Origin: Pseudoduganella umbonata
GTDB lineage: Bacteria; Pseudomonadota; Gammaproteobacteria; Burkholderiales; Burkholderiaceae_D
Reading direction: 5' to 3'
DNA length: 64,000 nt
Assembly (NCBI RefSeq): GCF_014192225.1
Contig: NZ_JACHXS010000013.1
Coordinates: 62,001-126,000, forward strand
The position numbers and the translations under genes are program-made. Positions within the stretch are counted from its first letter, which is position 1, and every line of letters starts with the position of its first letter. Below are positions 52,953 through 63,084 of the stretch, piece by piece. A model generated the notes under the pieces. The model saw only the letters and a program-made list of their open reading frames with translations, did not search any database and was not told the DNA's origin.

Positions 52953-53483
52953 ATGATCATTCTCGGCATCGACCCCGGCCTGCGTACCACCGGCTTTGGC
53001 GTCATCCACAAGCAGGGCACCAAGCTGCGCTACATCGCTTCCGGCACCATCAAGAGCGGCGAAGGGGATTTGCCCACGCGCCTGAAGGTCATCCTCGACG
53101 GCGTCATGGAACTCACGGCCACTTACCAGCCGGACTGCGCCGCCATCGAAAAAGTGTTCGTCAACGTCAATCCCCAATCCACGCTGCTGCTGGGCCAGGC
53201 CCGCGGCGCGGCCATTTGCGGGCTGGTCAGCGGGGCGCTGTCGGTGGCCGAATATTCGCCCACCCAAATCAAGCAGGCCGTGACCGGCACCGGCAAGGCC
53301 GCCAAGGAACAGGTGCAGCAGATGGTGGCGCGCCTGCTGACGCTGCCCGGGCTGCCCGGCACCGACGCGGCCGACGCGCTCGGCGTCGCGATCTGCCACG
53401 CCAATTCGCACGACACGCTGGCGGCCATTGCCGCCACGGGCATGACACAACTGCACATGAAGCGCGGCCGCCTGGTCGGCTAA
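52953..53483 (+). CDS. ruvC: Holliday junction resolvase RuvC
   Basis: Cuts Holliday junctions with RuvAB. 176 residues. Catalytic Asp in IILGIDPGLRTTGFG, Glu in AAIEKVFVNVNPQST, and the two Asp in GTDAADALGVAICHA. ATG at 52953; an in-frame reading from 52851 lies upstream of the -10 box and is discounted. First of the ruvC-ruvA-ruvB row (gaps 35 and 15 bases). Confidence 0.96.
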   Translation: MIILGIDPGLRTTGFGVIHKQGTKLRYIASGTIKSGEGDLPTRLKVILDGVMELTATYQPDCAAIEKVFVNVNPQSTLLLGQARGAAICGLVSGALSVAEYSPTQIKQAVTGTGKAAKEQVQQMVARLLTLPGLPGTDAADALGVAICHANSHDTLAAIAATGMTQLHMKRGRLVG

Positions 53484-53518
53484 ACTCTTCCCATCTTTTG
53501 AAAACGTAAGGCTGCGCC

Positions 53519-54100
53519 ATGATCGGACGTCTCTCCGGTGTTCTGCTTGAAAAAAATCCGCCCCAGTTGCTGATCGACGTGCAAGGGGTCGGCTACGAGG
53601 TCGACGTGCCGATGAGCACCTTCTACAACCTGCCGCACACGGGCGAGCGCGTGATGCTGTTCACCCATTTGACCGTGCGCGAGGATGCCCACCTGCTGTA
53701 CGGCTTCGGCCATGCGGAGGAACGCGTCGTCTTCCGGCAGCTCATCAAGATCAGCGGCATCGGCGCGCGCATGGCGCTGGCCATCCTGTCCGGCATGTCG
53801 ATCGCCGACCTGTCGCAGGCCGTCACGCGCCAGGAAGCGGGGCGCCTCGTCAAGATACCCGGCATCGGCAAGAAGACCGCCGAGCGCCTGCTGCTGGAAC
53901 TGAAGGGCAAGCTGGGCGCGGACCTGGGCAGCGTGGGCGGCGTTGCCGCGGTGCCGGATGCGCAGACCGATATCCTGAACGCGCTGATCGCGCTCGGTTA
54001 TTCGGACAAGGAAGCGCTGCTGGCGCTGAAGACCGTGCCGGCCGGCGCCTCGGTGTCCGATGGCATCAAGCAGGCGCTGAAAGCACTGTCGAAGGGTTGA
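53519..54100 (+). CDS. ruvA: Holliday junction branch migration protein RuvA
   Basis: Tetrameric junction-binding subunit of the RuvAB motor. 193 residues: OB domain MIGRLSGVLLEKNPPQLL, helix-hairpin-helix motifs LIKISGIGARMALAIL and LVKIPGIGKKTAERLLLEL, and C-terminal domain III (DILNALIALGYSDKEAL) that binds RuvB. ATG start. Between ruvC and ruvB. Confidence 0.97.
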   Translation: MIGRLSGVLLEKNPPQLLIDVQGVGYEVDVPMSTFYNLPHTGERVMLFTHLTVREDAHLLYGFGHAEERVVFRQLIKISGIGARMALAILSGMSIADLSQAVTRQEAGRLVKIPGIGKKTAERLLLELKGKLGADLGSVGGVAAVPDAQTDILNALIALGYSDKEALLALKTVPAGASVSDGIKQALKALSKG

Positions 54101-54115
54101 TGGGGAAAATGAGCG

Positions 54116-55165
<1,050 letters not shown>

Positions 55166-55178
55166 TGCGAGGGATGCC

Positions 55179-55631
55179 ATGAGGATCTGGGTCGATGCCG
55201 ACGCCTGCCCGGGCGCCGTCAAGGAAATCCTGTACCGCGTGGCCGACCGCGTGCAGGTCGACGTCACGCTGGTGGCCAACCAGCTGCTGCGGGTGCCGCC
55301 GTCGAAATATGTGCGCTCGGTGCAGGTGCCTGCCGGCTTCGACGTGGCCGACCGCGAAATCGTGCGCCTGGCCGAAGCGGGCGACCTGGTGATTACGGCT
55401 GACATTCCGCTGGCGGCGGATATACTGGAAAAAGGCGCCCATGCGCTCAACCCGCGCGGCGACTTCTATACGCCGGACAACATCGCGCAACAACTGACGA
55501 TGCGCGCCTTCATGGACGAACTGCGTGGCAGCGGCGTCGATACGGGCGGCCCGTCGGCATATGGGCAGGCGGACCGCCAGCGTTTTGCCAACGCGCTGGA
55601 CGGCCACCTGCGCCGCCATTTGAAGAAATAA
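55179..55631 (+). CDS. yaiI: YaiI/YqxD family (UPF0178) protein
   Basis: A 150-residue protein of the YaiI/YqxD/UPF0178 family, of PIN-like fold and uncertain function. MRIWVDADACPGAVKEILYR with acidic residues, LVITADIPLA, GAHALNPRGDFYT and MDELRGSGVDTGGP are family-conserved. Follows ruvB by 13 bases, perhaps on the same transcript. ATG start; cytosolic. Confidence 0.93.
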   Translation: MRIWVDADACPGAVKEILYRVADRVQVDVTLVANQLLRVPPSKYVRSVQVPAGFDVADREIVRLAEAGDLVITADIPLAADILEKGAHALNPRGDFYTPDNIAQQLTMRAFMDELRGSGVDTGGPSAYGQADRQRFANALDGHLRRHLKK

Positions 55632-55671
55632 TGGTTCAATAAGTAATTCACCCGATCGCCGGAGGCCGACC

Positions 55672-56442
55672 ATGCTGATGAAAACATTCGTTGCCGCGCT
55701 GGCGCTGGCCTGCAGCGCTGTCGTGCAGGCCGCCGTGCCCGTCTATGGCTATGTTGTCAAGAACACCTATCCGCACGACGCGGCCGCCTTCACGCAGGGC
55801 CTGTTCTATCGCGACGACGTGCTGTACGAAAGCACCGGCCAGTATGGCGCCTCGTCGATCCGCAAGGTGGAACTGGAAACGGGCGAGGTACTGCAAAAAC
55901 GCGACTTGCCGGCCAATTATTTCGGCGAGGGCATCGCCCCCGTCGGCGAGCGCATCTTCAGTCTCACGTGGACCAACGAACAGGGATTCGTCTTCGACAT
56001 CGACACGTTCGAGCAGGTGGGTTCGTTCGGCTACCAGGGCCAGGGCTGGGGGCTGACCGGCGACGGCAAGGTGCTGTACATGAGCGATGGCACCGCCTTC
56101 CTCCGCGTGCTCGATCCGGCCACGATGGGCGTGCTGCGCCGCATCCGCGTCACGGCCGACGGCATTCCGGTGGCGCAGATCAACGAACTCGAATGGGTGG
56201 GCAACGAGATCTTCGCCAACATCTGGCAGACCGACCGCATCGCCCGGATCGATCCGTCGACCGGCCAGGTGCGCGGCTGGATCGACCTGAGCGGGCTCGA
56301 CGAACTGGCCGGTACCGCGCCGGGTTCGGACAATGTGCTGAACGGCATAGCCTGGGACAGCAAGGGCCGCCGCCTGTTCGTCACCGGCAAGCGGTGGCCG
56401 AAACTGTTCGAGATCCGCCTGACGAGACGCCTGGGCAAATAG
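55672..56442 (+). CDS. Glutaminyl-peptide cyclotransferase, plant/bacterial type, exported
   Basis: A 256-residue beta-propeller enzyme that forms N-terminal pyroglutamate. Signal peptide MLMKTFVAALALACSAVVQA, then VVKNTYPHDAAAFTQGLFY, LYESTGQYGASSIRKV, LPANYFGEGIAP and QGWGLTGDGKVLYMSDGT, and INELEWVGNEIFANIWQTD, all typical of the PF05096 glutamine cyclotransferase family. ATG at 55672 follows CCGGAGGCCGACC. Periplasmic. Last gene of the ruv row region; a terminator lies far downstream at 56786. Confidence 0.93.
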   Translation: MLMKTFVAALALACSAVVQAAVPVYGYVVKNTYPHDAAAFTQGLFYRDDVLYESTGQYGASSIRKVELETGEVLQKRDLPANYFGEGIAPVGERIFSLTWTNEQGFVFDIDTFEQVGSFGYQGQGWGLTGDGKVLYMSDGTAFLRVLDPATMGVLRRIRVTADGIPVAQINELEWVGNEIFANIWQTDRIARIDPSTGQVRGWIDLSGLDELAGTAPGSDNVLNGIAWDSKGRRLFVTGKRWPKLFEIRLTRRLGK

Positions 56443-56642
56443 CGCCCGGCCGGATAGCTGCAGGACGGCTGCCGGGCGCCCGGCCTGCCTTCAATTGTCG
56501 TGCCCGGGCTGACAAGTTCCGGGCAATTCGCCTATGGACGCCATTGTCCGTCTCTGATATTTCGTGGCAGCGCGGTTTGTCGCGGGCCGCTTACAAATTT
56601 GCGGCAATCTCACTGAACCCTTATGCGATGCCGATGCCCATA

Positions 56643-56674
56643 ATGAAAGCATCACACGATGAAAGCATCACACG
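56643..56674. repeat. 16-bp direct repeat, two copies
   Basis: ATGAAAGCATCACACG at 56643-56658 and again at 56659-56674, perfect and adjoining. Confidence 0.85.
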
Positions 56675-56785
56675 AACGTTCGTCGCTTCGCGGACAGGGG
56701 CGGCGGATACCAGACAGGAGCCGGTTTCACGGGTCGGCCGGAAACGGCTCCGCCAGCGCCAAGTGGCAGGAAGTGTTGTAACTTT

Positions 56786-56808
56786 GGGGGCTTCGGCCCC
56801 CGTTTTTT
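56786..56808 (+). terminator. Intrinsic terminator with UUCG tetraloop
   Basis: GGGGGC, TTCG loop, GCCCCC, then GTTTTTTT. A near-ideal bacterial terminator on the forward strand. It has no gene directly before it. Confidence 0.9.
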
Positions 56809-56862
56809 TGCCGGCTCTTCAGCCTCCGCGGTGCCCGTTCCTGCCTGTATGCCCCTGCCTGC

Positions 56863-57321
56863 CTACTCCTGCCTGATCCACGTCTGCGACCGGCCCAGCG
56901 CCGGTATGCCGATATAGCCGCGCACTTCCAGCTTCGCGCCGCCTTCCAGCAGCTTCATCCTGCTCTTGTAGACCTTGCCGTTTTCCGGGTCGAGGATGGT
57001 GCCGCCGCCGTAGGCGTCGCCATCCTTCTTCATGCCGTCGATGATCGACAGCCCGATGACGGGCCGGCCCTTGTCCTCGCCCTTGCAGTTGTCGCAGGTC
57101 GGATGCTGGTCTTCGCCAGGGGCGCGGTACAGCTTTTCGACGCGCCCCTTCAACACGCCGTTCGACTCGCTGATGCGGATGTCGGCCTTCGGCTTGCCGG
57201 TCTGGTCGTCGATGCTTTTCCACAGGCCGACGGCGGAAGCGTTACCGGCAAGCGCGGGCAGGGCGGTGGCAAGAAGGGAAAGGGTGAAAAACAGCGGGGC
57301 GGTGCAGCGCGCGGCTCGCAT
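56863..57321 (-). CDS. DUF2147 secreted protein
   Basis: A 152-residue exported protein. Start ATG at 57321 has AAGGAG six bases upstream and opens a signal peptide ending at LPALA, GNASAVG. The mature domain is DUF2147: GLWKSIDDQTGKPKADIRI, GRVEKLYR, CDNCKGEDKGRPVIGL, YGGGTILDPENGKVYKSRM and VRGYIGIPALGRSQTW. The family forms small lipocalin-like barrels; function unknown. Reverse strand, between the forward terminator and valS. Confidence 0.9.
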   Translation of the reverse strand: MRAARCTAPLFFTLSLLATALPALAGNASAVGLWKSIDDQTGKPKADIRISESNGVLKGRVEKLYRAPGEDQHPTCDNCKGEDKGRPVIGLSIIDGMKKDGDAYGGGTILDPENGKVYKSRMKLLEGGAKLEVRGYIGIPALGRSQTWIRQE

Positions 57322-57367
57322 CGGCGTCTCCTTGGAATGATTGTCCGCGCAGTGTAGCGCAGCCGAC

Positions 57368-57402
57368 AAAAAAGCCGGAGCGGGCGAACCCGGTCCGGCT
57401 TT
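57368..57402 (-). terminator. Intrinsic terminator of valS
   Basis: On the reverse strand a nine-base stem (AAAGCCGGA and complement) with an inner CGGG/CCCG stem and TTCG-type loop, ending in six Ts. It lies just beyond the valS stop. Confidence 0.85.
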
Positions 57403-57420
57403 GCAAACCGAAAAAAAAAC

Positions 57421-60234
57421 TTACTCGGCCGGCAGTTTGGCGAATTGCTCGCGCAGCTTGTCGAGCGTGGCCGAGAAGGTGGCGACGCGTTCCTTCTCCT
57501 GCGCCACCACGGCAGCAGGGGCACGCGCCACGAAGCTCTCCGAGGACAGCTTGCCGGAAGCCTTGGCCACTTCGCCTTCCAGGCGGGCGATTTCCTTCGA
57601 CAGGCGCTCGCGTTCGGCCTTCACGTCGATCTCCACCTTCAGCATCAGCTTGGTGGTGCCGACCACGGACACGGCGGCCGGCGACTCCGGCAGCGCATCG
57701 ACGATCTGCACTTCGGACAGCTTGCCCAGCATCTGGATGTACGGTGCGAAGGCGGCGACCTTGTCCTTGTCGGCAGCGGTGGCTTCGACGATCAGCGGCA
57801 CGCGCACCGACGGCGACAGCTTCATTTCGCCGCGCAGGTTGCGCGTCGCATCGGTCAGGCCCTTCAGCTCGGCGATCCATGCCTCGGCGGCCGTATCGAT
57901 GGCGGCTTCGTTGGCGATCGGGTACGGCTGCACCATGATCGACTTGCCTTCGGTGTCGCCTTCATTTTTCCCATTATCAGCGAGAGGCGCAACCGTCTGC
58001 CACAGCTGTTCGGTCACGAACGGGATCACCGGGTGCGCCAGGCGCAGCACCACTTCCAGCACGCGCAGCAGCGTGTTGCGGGTGGCGCGCTGCTGGCCCT
58101 CGGTGCCCTGCTGTACCTGCACCTTGGCCAGTTCCAGGTACCAGTCGCAGTACTCGTCCCACACGAACTTGTAGATCGCCGTGGCGATATTGTCGAAGCG
58201 GTAGTCGGCAAAGCCCTTCGCCACTTCCTGCTCGGTGCGATTGAGCAGCGAGACGATCCATTTGTCGGCCGGCGACAGGTCCGCATCGCTGGCGCTGCAA
58301 TCCTTGCCTTCCGTGTTCATCAGCACGAAGCGGGTGGCGTTCCACAGCTTGTTGCAGAAATTGCGGTAGCCTTCGGCGCGGCCCAGGTCGAAGTTGATGT
58401 TGCGGCCCAGCGAAGCATAGCTGGCCATCGTGAAGCGCACCGCGTCGGTACCGTAGGCCGCGATCCCTTCCGGGAATTCCTTGCGCGTGGCCTTGGCGAT
58501 CTTTTCCGCGGCCTTCGGATTCATCAGGCCCGTGGTGCGCTTGGCCACCAGTTCCTCGATGCCGATGCCGTCGATCAGGTCGATCGGGTCGAGCGTGTTG
58601 CCCTTCGATTTCGACATCTTCTGGCCCTGCGAGTCGCGCACCAGGCCGTGCACGTACACGGTCTCGAACGGCACCTTGCCGGTGAAGTGGGCGGTCATCA
58701 TCACCATCCGGGCGACCCAGAAGAAGATGATGTCGAAGCCCGTCACCAGCACGGAGGAGGGCAGGAACGCCTTCAGGTCAGGGGTCTCTTCCGGCCAGCC
58801 CAGCGTGGAGAACGGCACCAGCGCGGACGAGAACCACGTGTCCAGCACGTCGCTGTCGCGGCGCAGCGCGCCGGTGCTGCCGGCCGCCTGCTGCTTGGCC
58901 AGTGCCTCTTCCTCGGTGCGTGCGACGAAGATATTGCCGGCTTCGTCGTACCACGCCGGGATCTGGTGGCCCCACCACAGCTGGCGCGAGATGCACCAGT
59001 CCTGGATGTTGTTCAGCCACTGGTTGTATGTCGTGGTCCAGTTTTCCGGCACGAATTTGATTTCGCCCGAGGCGACTTTTTCCAATGCCACGTCGGTGAT
59101 CGACTTGCCCGGATTGAACGTGCCTTCCGGTGCCGGCTTGCTCATGGCGACGAACCACTGGTCCGTCAGCATCGGTTCGATGACCACGCCGGTACGGTCG
59201 CCGCGCGGCACCATCAGCTTGTGCGGCTTGACCTGTTCCAGCAGGCCCAGCGCTTCCAGGTCGGCGACGATCTGCTTGCGCGCGGCGAAGCGGTCCAGGC
59301 CACGGTAGGCTTCCGGCGCGTTGTCGGCGATCTTCGCATCCAGCGTCAGGATCGACGGCATGTCCAGGTTGTGGCGCTGGCCCACCGCGTAGTCGTTGAA
59401 ATCGTGCGCCGGCGTGATCTTCACGCAGCCGGTGCCGAACGCCTTGTCGACATAGGAGTCGGCGATGACGGGGATTTCGCGATCGGTCAGCGGCAGCTTG
59501 AGCAGCTTGCCCACCAGCGCTTCATAGCGCTCGTCGGTCGGGTCGACTGCCACGGCCACGTCGCCCAGCATCGTTTCCGGGCGGGTGGTCGCCACCGTCA
59601 GCGTGCCGCTGCCGTCGGCCAGCGGGTACTTGATGTACCACATCGAGCCGTCTTCTTCTTCCGATACCACTTCCAGGTCGGAAACGGCGGTGCCCAGCAC
59701 CGGATCCCAGTTCACCAGGCGCTTGCCGCGGTAGATCAGGCCCTGTTCGAACAGGCGCACGAACACTTCCGAGACGACCTTCGAGCGCGGCTCGTCCATC
59801 GTGAAGTACTCGCGGTTCCAGTCCGGCGAGGTGCCGAGGCGGCGCATCTGGCCGGTGATCGTCGAACCGGATTTTTCCTTCCACTCCCAGACCTTTTCAA
59901 CGAACTTTTCGCGGCCCAGGTCATGGCGCGAGATCTTCTGCGCGTCGAGCTGGCGCTCGACGACGATCTGCGTGGCGATGCCGGCGTGGTCGGTTCCCGG
60001 AATCCATGCCGTGTTATGGCCCAGCATGCGGTGGTAGCGGGTCAGGCCATCCATGATCGTCTGGTTGAACGCGTGGCCCATGTGCAGCGTGCCGGTCACG
60101 TTCGGCGGTGGCAGCTGGATGCTGAAGGAGGGCTGCGAGAGGTCCATCGAAGCGGCGTAGTAACCGCGCTTCTCCCATTCGCTGCGCCAGAACTGTTCAA
60201 TGTCGGCAGGCTCGAAAGACTTGGCTAATTCCAT
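57421..60234 (-). CDS. valS: Valyl-tRNA synthetase
   Basis: Class I synthetase for tRNA-Val with editing. 937 residues, full length. HIGH motif in PPPNVTGTLHMGHAFN, editing domain (RETLL-type TTRPETMLGDVAVAVDPTD), KMSKSKGN, an anticodon-binding domain, and a C-terminal coiled coil (VDVKAERERLSKEIARLEGE). ATG at 60234 gives MELAKSFEPADIEQFWRS; 48 upstream in-frame codons are repeat-derived and excluded. Confidence 0.98.
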   Translation of the reverse strand: MELAKSFEPADIEQFWRSEWEKRGYYAASMDLSQPSFSIQLPPPNVTGTLHMGHAFNQTIMDGLTRYHRMLGHNTAWIPGTDHAGIATQIVVERQLDAQKISRHDLGREKFVEKVWEWKEKSGSTITGQMRRLGTSPDWNREYFTMDEPRSKVVSEVFVRLFEQGLIYRGKRLVNWDPVLGTAVSDLEVVSEEEDGSMWYIKYPLADGSGTLTVATTRPETMLGDVAVAVDPTDERYEALVGKLLKLPLTDREIPVIADSYVDKAFGTGCVKITPAHDFNDYAVGQRHNLDMPSILTLDAKIADNAPEAYRGLDRFAARKQIVADLEALGLLEQVKPHKLMVPRGDRTGVVIEPMLTDQWFVAMSKPAPEGTFNPGKSITDVALEKVASGEIKFVPENWTTTYNQWLNNIQDWCISRQLWWGHQIPAWYDEAGNIFVARTEEEALAKQQAAGSTGALRRDSDVLDTWFSSALVPFSTLGWPEETPDLKAFLPSSVLVTGFDIIFFWVARMVMMTAHFTGKVPFETVYVHGLVRDSQGQKMSKSKGNTLDPIDLIDGIGIEELVAKRTTGLMNPKAAEKIAKATRKEFPEGIAAYGTDAVRFTMASYASLGRNINFDLGRAEGYRNFCNKLWNATRFVLMNTEGKDCSASDADLSPADKWIVSLLNRTEQEVAKGFADYRFDNIATAIYKFVWDEYCDWYLELAKVQVQQGTEGQQRATRNTLLRVLEVVLRLAHPVIPFVTEQLWQTVAPLADNGKNEGDTEGKSIMVQPYPIANEAAIDTAAEAWIAELKGLTDATRNLRGEMKLSPSVRVPLIVEATAADKDKVAAFAPYIQMLGKLSEVQIVDALPESPAAVSVVGTTKLMLKVEIDVKAERERLSKEIARLEGEVAKASGKLSSESFVARAPAAVVAQEKERVATFSATLDKLREQFAKLPAE

Positions 60235-60306
60235 GATCCGGGATGTAATTTTGGCGAAAACGACCATTATAAAGCGGCCGGCGTACCCCGATGCCGCGGA
60301 AAAAAG

Positions 60307-60345
60307 AAAACCGGTGACAGACACCGGTTTTCTGGGAATATTTCC
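60307..60345. repeat. Dispersed repeat copy upstream of valS
   Basis: Perfect inverted repeat AAAACCGGTG, ACAGA loop, CACCGGTTTT at 60307-60331, followed by CTGGGAATATTTCC, which echoes the ATGTTTCC and CTGGAATATTTT words at 47031-47120. Between valS and the chemoreceptor gene. Confidence 0.88.
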
Positions 60346-60514
60346 GCAGCGCAGCGCAGCGCTGCGGCGTGCTCTCATTGGCGTCGATGAAATGTTTCAG
60401 ATTAACAGGAGCCTGGGAGGAGAGAAGGCCTGCAGGCCTTCCGCGCTACGCAGGCGAGGAGCGATGCTCCCCGCAACCCCTGCTTCGCCACCGGTTTTGC
60501 CGGTTTTGTCGGCT

Positions 60515-62116
60515 TCAGGCGGCCAGCCTGGCGCGCTCGCGGGGCTGCTGGCCGGCGCGCCGGGCTTCCACCTTGAACACGGCAATGGCCTGCGCCACGC
60601 AGCGCGTTTGCTGGACCAGCTCGCCGGCCGCCGCCGCGGCCTGTTCGACCAGCGCGGCGTTCTGCTGCGTGATGTCGTCGATCGAGGCCACGGCCTGGTT
60701 GACCTGGCCGATGCCGAGGCTTTGTTCCGACGCCGTGTTGGAGATTTCGTTCATCACCTGCTTCACCTGGGCGACGGAGGCGATGACGTCGGCCATGATC
60801 GTGCCGGCGCTGCTGGTGAGCCGGGTGCCGGCGTCCACCTTGTCGATCGACTGGTCGATCAGCGTCTTGATCTCCTTGGCCGCGGATGCGGAACGCTGGG
60901 CCAGCGCGCGCACTTCGGAAGCCACCACGGCGAAACCGCGGCCCTGTTCGCCCGCGCGGGCCGCTTCGACAGCCGCGTTCAGCGCCAGGATATTGGTCTG
61001 GAAGGCGATGCCGTCGATGATGCCGATGATGTCGAGGACCCGGTGCGAGGAAGCACTGATGCCTTCCATCGTGGTGACGACCTGCGAGACCACGTCGCCG
61101 CCCTGGCCGGCCATTTCCGAGGCGCGCTCGGCCAGCCGGTCGGCATCCGCCACGTTGGTGGCGCTTTGCCGCACGGTGGAGTTCAGCTGTTCCATGCTGG
61201 CCGCGGTTTCCTGCAGGCTCGATGCCTGCGACTCGGTGCGGCCCGACAGGTCCATGTTGCCGCTGGCGATTTCGCCGGTGGCCCGCTCGATCATGGCGAA
61301 ATTGCTGCGCACGTCGCCGATGATGCTGCGCAGGTTGATGCTCATCTGGCGCAGCGCGGCCAGCAGTTCGCCCGTTTCATCGTCGCGCGCGGCCTCGAAG
61401 GTGGCGGTCAGGTCGCCGCCGGCCAGTTGCCGCGCCAGGCCCGTGGCCGTGCGCAGCGGTGCGGCGATCGCGCCATGCAGCGTCCAGCCCAGGTACAGCG
61501 AAGTTAGTGCCGCCAGCGTGGCAATCGTGGCCAGCAGATTGCTGCCGTTGCCGAACAGACTGGCCGCGCAGGCCGCCAGCACCACTGCCGGCAGCGCGCC
61601 GGCCAGCACCAGCCGGGCCGGCAGCGACAGGCGCATGCGCGCAACCAGCCGGTGCAGCGGTCGATCCGCTGTCACCTTGCCGCGGCTGATCTTCAATCCC
61701 TGCGCCTTGCCGTTCCTGAACGCGGCGTAAGCCTGCGCGGCCTGCTCGACCATCTCGCGGCTGGGCCGCGTGCGCACCGACATGTACCCGACCGGCTTGC
61801 CGTTCTCGATCACCGGCGTGACGTTGGCCAGCACCCAGTAGAAGTCGCCGTTCTTGCAGCGGTTCTTGACCATGCCGGTCCACGGATAGCCACGGCAGAT
61901 CGAGCGCCACATGTCGGCGAAGGCTTCAGCCGGCATGTCCGGGTGGCGCAGGATGTTTTGCGGCGCGCCGATCAGTTCTTCCTCGGTGAAGCCGGAAATG
62001 TGGATGAAGTACGGATTCGCGTAAGTGATGTTGCCTTGCAGGTCCGTCGTCGAAACGATGGTCTTGCCTTCCTGGAGAAGGACTTCATGGCCGGTAACAG
62101 GCAGGTTGGTCCGCAT
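60515..62116 (-). CDS. PAS-containing methyl-accepting chemotaxis protein (Aer-like)
   Basis: About 533 residues. An N-terminal PAS domain (TIVSTTDLQGNITYANPYF, GAPQNILRHPDMP, GMVKNRCKNGDFYWVLANV) of the FAD-binding Aer type may sense redox or oxygen. Two hydrophobic segments follow (about residues 165-210), then a HAMP domain and the signalling domain with hairpin IDGIAFQTNILALNAAVEAA and RGFAVVASEVRALAQRSA. No C-terminal CheR-binding pentapeptide. ATG at 62116 chosen over an upstream ATG at 62134, which lacks a ribosome-binding site. Confidence 0.93.
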   Translation of the reverse strand: MRTNLPVTGHEVLLQEGKTIVSTTDLQGNITYANPYFIHISGFTEEELIGAPQNILRHPDMPAEAFADMWRSICRGYPWTGMVKNRCKNGDFYWVLANVTPVIENGKPVGYMSVRTRPSREMVEQAAQAYAAFRNGKAQGLKISRGKVTADRPLHRLVARMRLSLPARLVLAGALPAVVLAACAASLFGNGSNLLATIATLAALTSLYLGWTLHGAIAAPLRTATGLARQLAGGDLTATFEAARDDETGELLAALRQMSINLRSIIGDVRSNFAMIERATGEIASGNMDLSGRTESQASSLQETAASMEQLNSTVRQSATNVADADRLAERASEMAGQGGDVVSQVVTTMEGISASSHRVLDIIGIIDGIAFQTNILALNAAVEAARAGEQGRGFAVVASEVRALAQRSASAAKEIKTLIDQSIDKVDAGTRLTSSAGTIMADVIASVAQVKQVMNEISNTASEQSLGIGQVNQAVASIDDITQQNAALVEQAAAAAGELVQQTRCVAQAIAVFKVEARRAGQQPRERARLAA

Positions 62117-62310
62117 GGGCCCTCGCTTTCTCATGGTCTGGATAAGGATGCCGGGGGCATCGCATGCGTCGCACTGGCTGGGGGACGGTGGGTGATGCCT
62201 CGGGCATCGATGACGGCTGGGACCGGGCCGTCGGAAGTCAGCCGCAAGCTTAGCAGACAGAAGTAGCGAAGAATAGTGGAATGTATCCTATAGGCAACAA
62301 TCGTCGGCGC

Positions 62311-62979
62311 CTAACTGCCCGCTGGACACGTCACGCTCCACGGCAGCAGTTCGTTGCGGGTGCGCCGCACCGAGACGCGGGCTTCGCCGGCGATGTCGTT
62401 CTCGAACACGAGCACCGGCAAGCCATCCTTGCCACGATCGAGTCCGGTGAGCCGGTAGCCGCGCGAGCGCGACGGCGCGCACGACGTGTTACCCGCCATC
62501 AGCAGGCGCGCGCTGCCGAGGATGCCGGGGTGTTGCTGAAGCAGCATCAGGATGTCCATCTCCGCCAGCGGCTGGAACAATCGTACCGGCGTGTCGGGCT
62601 GGGCGCCGCATTGGGGAGCGTGATGGATCCAGACCAGTGTCTGCGGCGGGCCGGCTTCGCGCCAGCGTGTTTCCTTGCCGGCGCGCGGGTCGTATTCGTA
62701 CACGGAGCGCGGCTGGCGGCACAGCGGCAGCACGGCGCGCTGTGCCGGTCCGTCGACGGTGGCGGTGACGCGGCGCTTGCCGCGTTTTCCTTTTTCACGG
62801 CTCACGTTGAACTGCGGCCGGAGCAGGCCACGGCCTCCCTGCGCGGCGGCATGCGTGTTGTACCAGTCGAAGAACGACTCCTGTTCGGCCGGCGTGGCCG
62901 TCCTTGGTTCCGGTGCGGCCGCGATCGCCGCCTCCGCCTGCATCGCTGCCGCCAGCGCGGCGGCTACCCACTTGCGCAT
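62311..62979 (-). CDS. Uncharacterised exported protein
   Basis: Not recognised. About 222 residues. The ATG at 62979, with AAGGAT upstream, gives MRKWVAAALAAAMQAEAAIAA, a plausible signal peptide; the ORF start at 63042 would add 21 residues. The mature part is basic and has four cysteines spread through it (LCRQPRS, APQCGAQ, NTSCAPS, VTCPAGS), suggesting disulphides. No family signature seen. Starts opposite the TPP riboswitch promoter, so the two share the intergenic space. Confidence 0.65.
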   Translation of the reverse strand: MRKWVAAALAAAMQAEAAIAAAPEPRTATPAEQESFFDWYNTHAAAQGGRGLLRPQFNVSREKGKRGKRRVTATVDGPAQRAVLPLCRQPRSVYEYDPRAGKETRWREAGPPQTLVWIHHAPQCGAQPDTPVRLFQPLAEMDILMLLQQHPGILGSARLLMAGNTSCAPSRSRGYRLTGLDRGKDGLPVLVFENDIAGEARVSVRRTRNELLPWSVTCPAGS

Positions 62980-63020
62980 CGTTATCCTTTCGTCGAGATA
63001 CCGATTATAGGCGTTAGTGC

Positions 63021-63051
63021 TTGCAGTAAAGGCACGGTTCATGTCTATAAT
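63021..63051 (+). promoter_or_regulatory. Candidate promoter of the TPP riboswitch / thiC transcript
   Basis: TTGCAG at 63021-63026 and perfect TATAAT at 63046-63051, spacer 19. Start predicted near 63058, about 30 bases before the riboswitch. Confidence 0.55.
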
Positions 63052-63084
63052 GACGCCGCTGCCTTCATCGAAGGCGGCAAAACG

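Larger units (their letters stand above)
56443..56862. other. Intergenic region ending in a strong terminator; possible small RNA
   Basis: About 420 bases. It contains a 16-base direct repeat at 56643-56674 (two perfect copies of ATGAAAGCATCACACG) and, at 56786-56808, an intrinsic terminator. No convincing reading frame. A terminator 340 bases after the cyclotransferase stop could mean a long 3-prime leader or a separate small RNA. Confidence 0.45.

Noticed and set aside
57445..60228. A 927-codon forward frame opposite valS
   Set aside because: Antisense shadow of valS; no recognisable domain.
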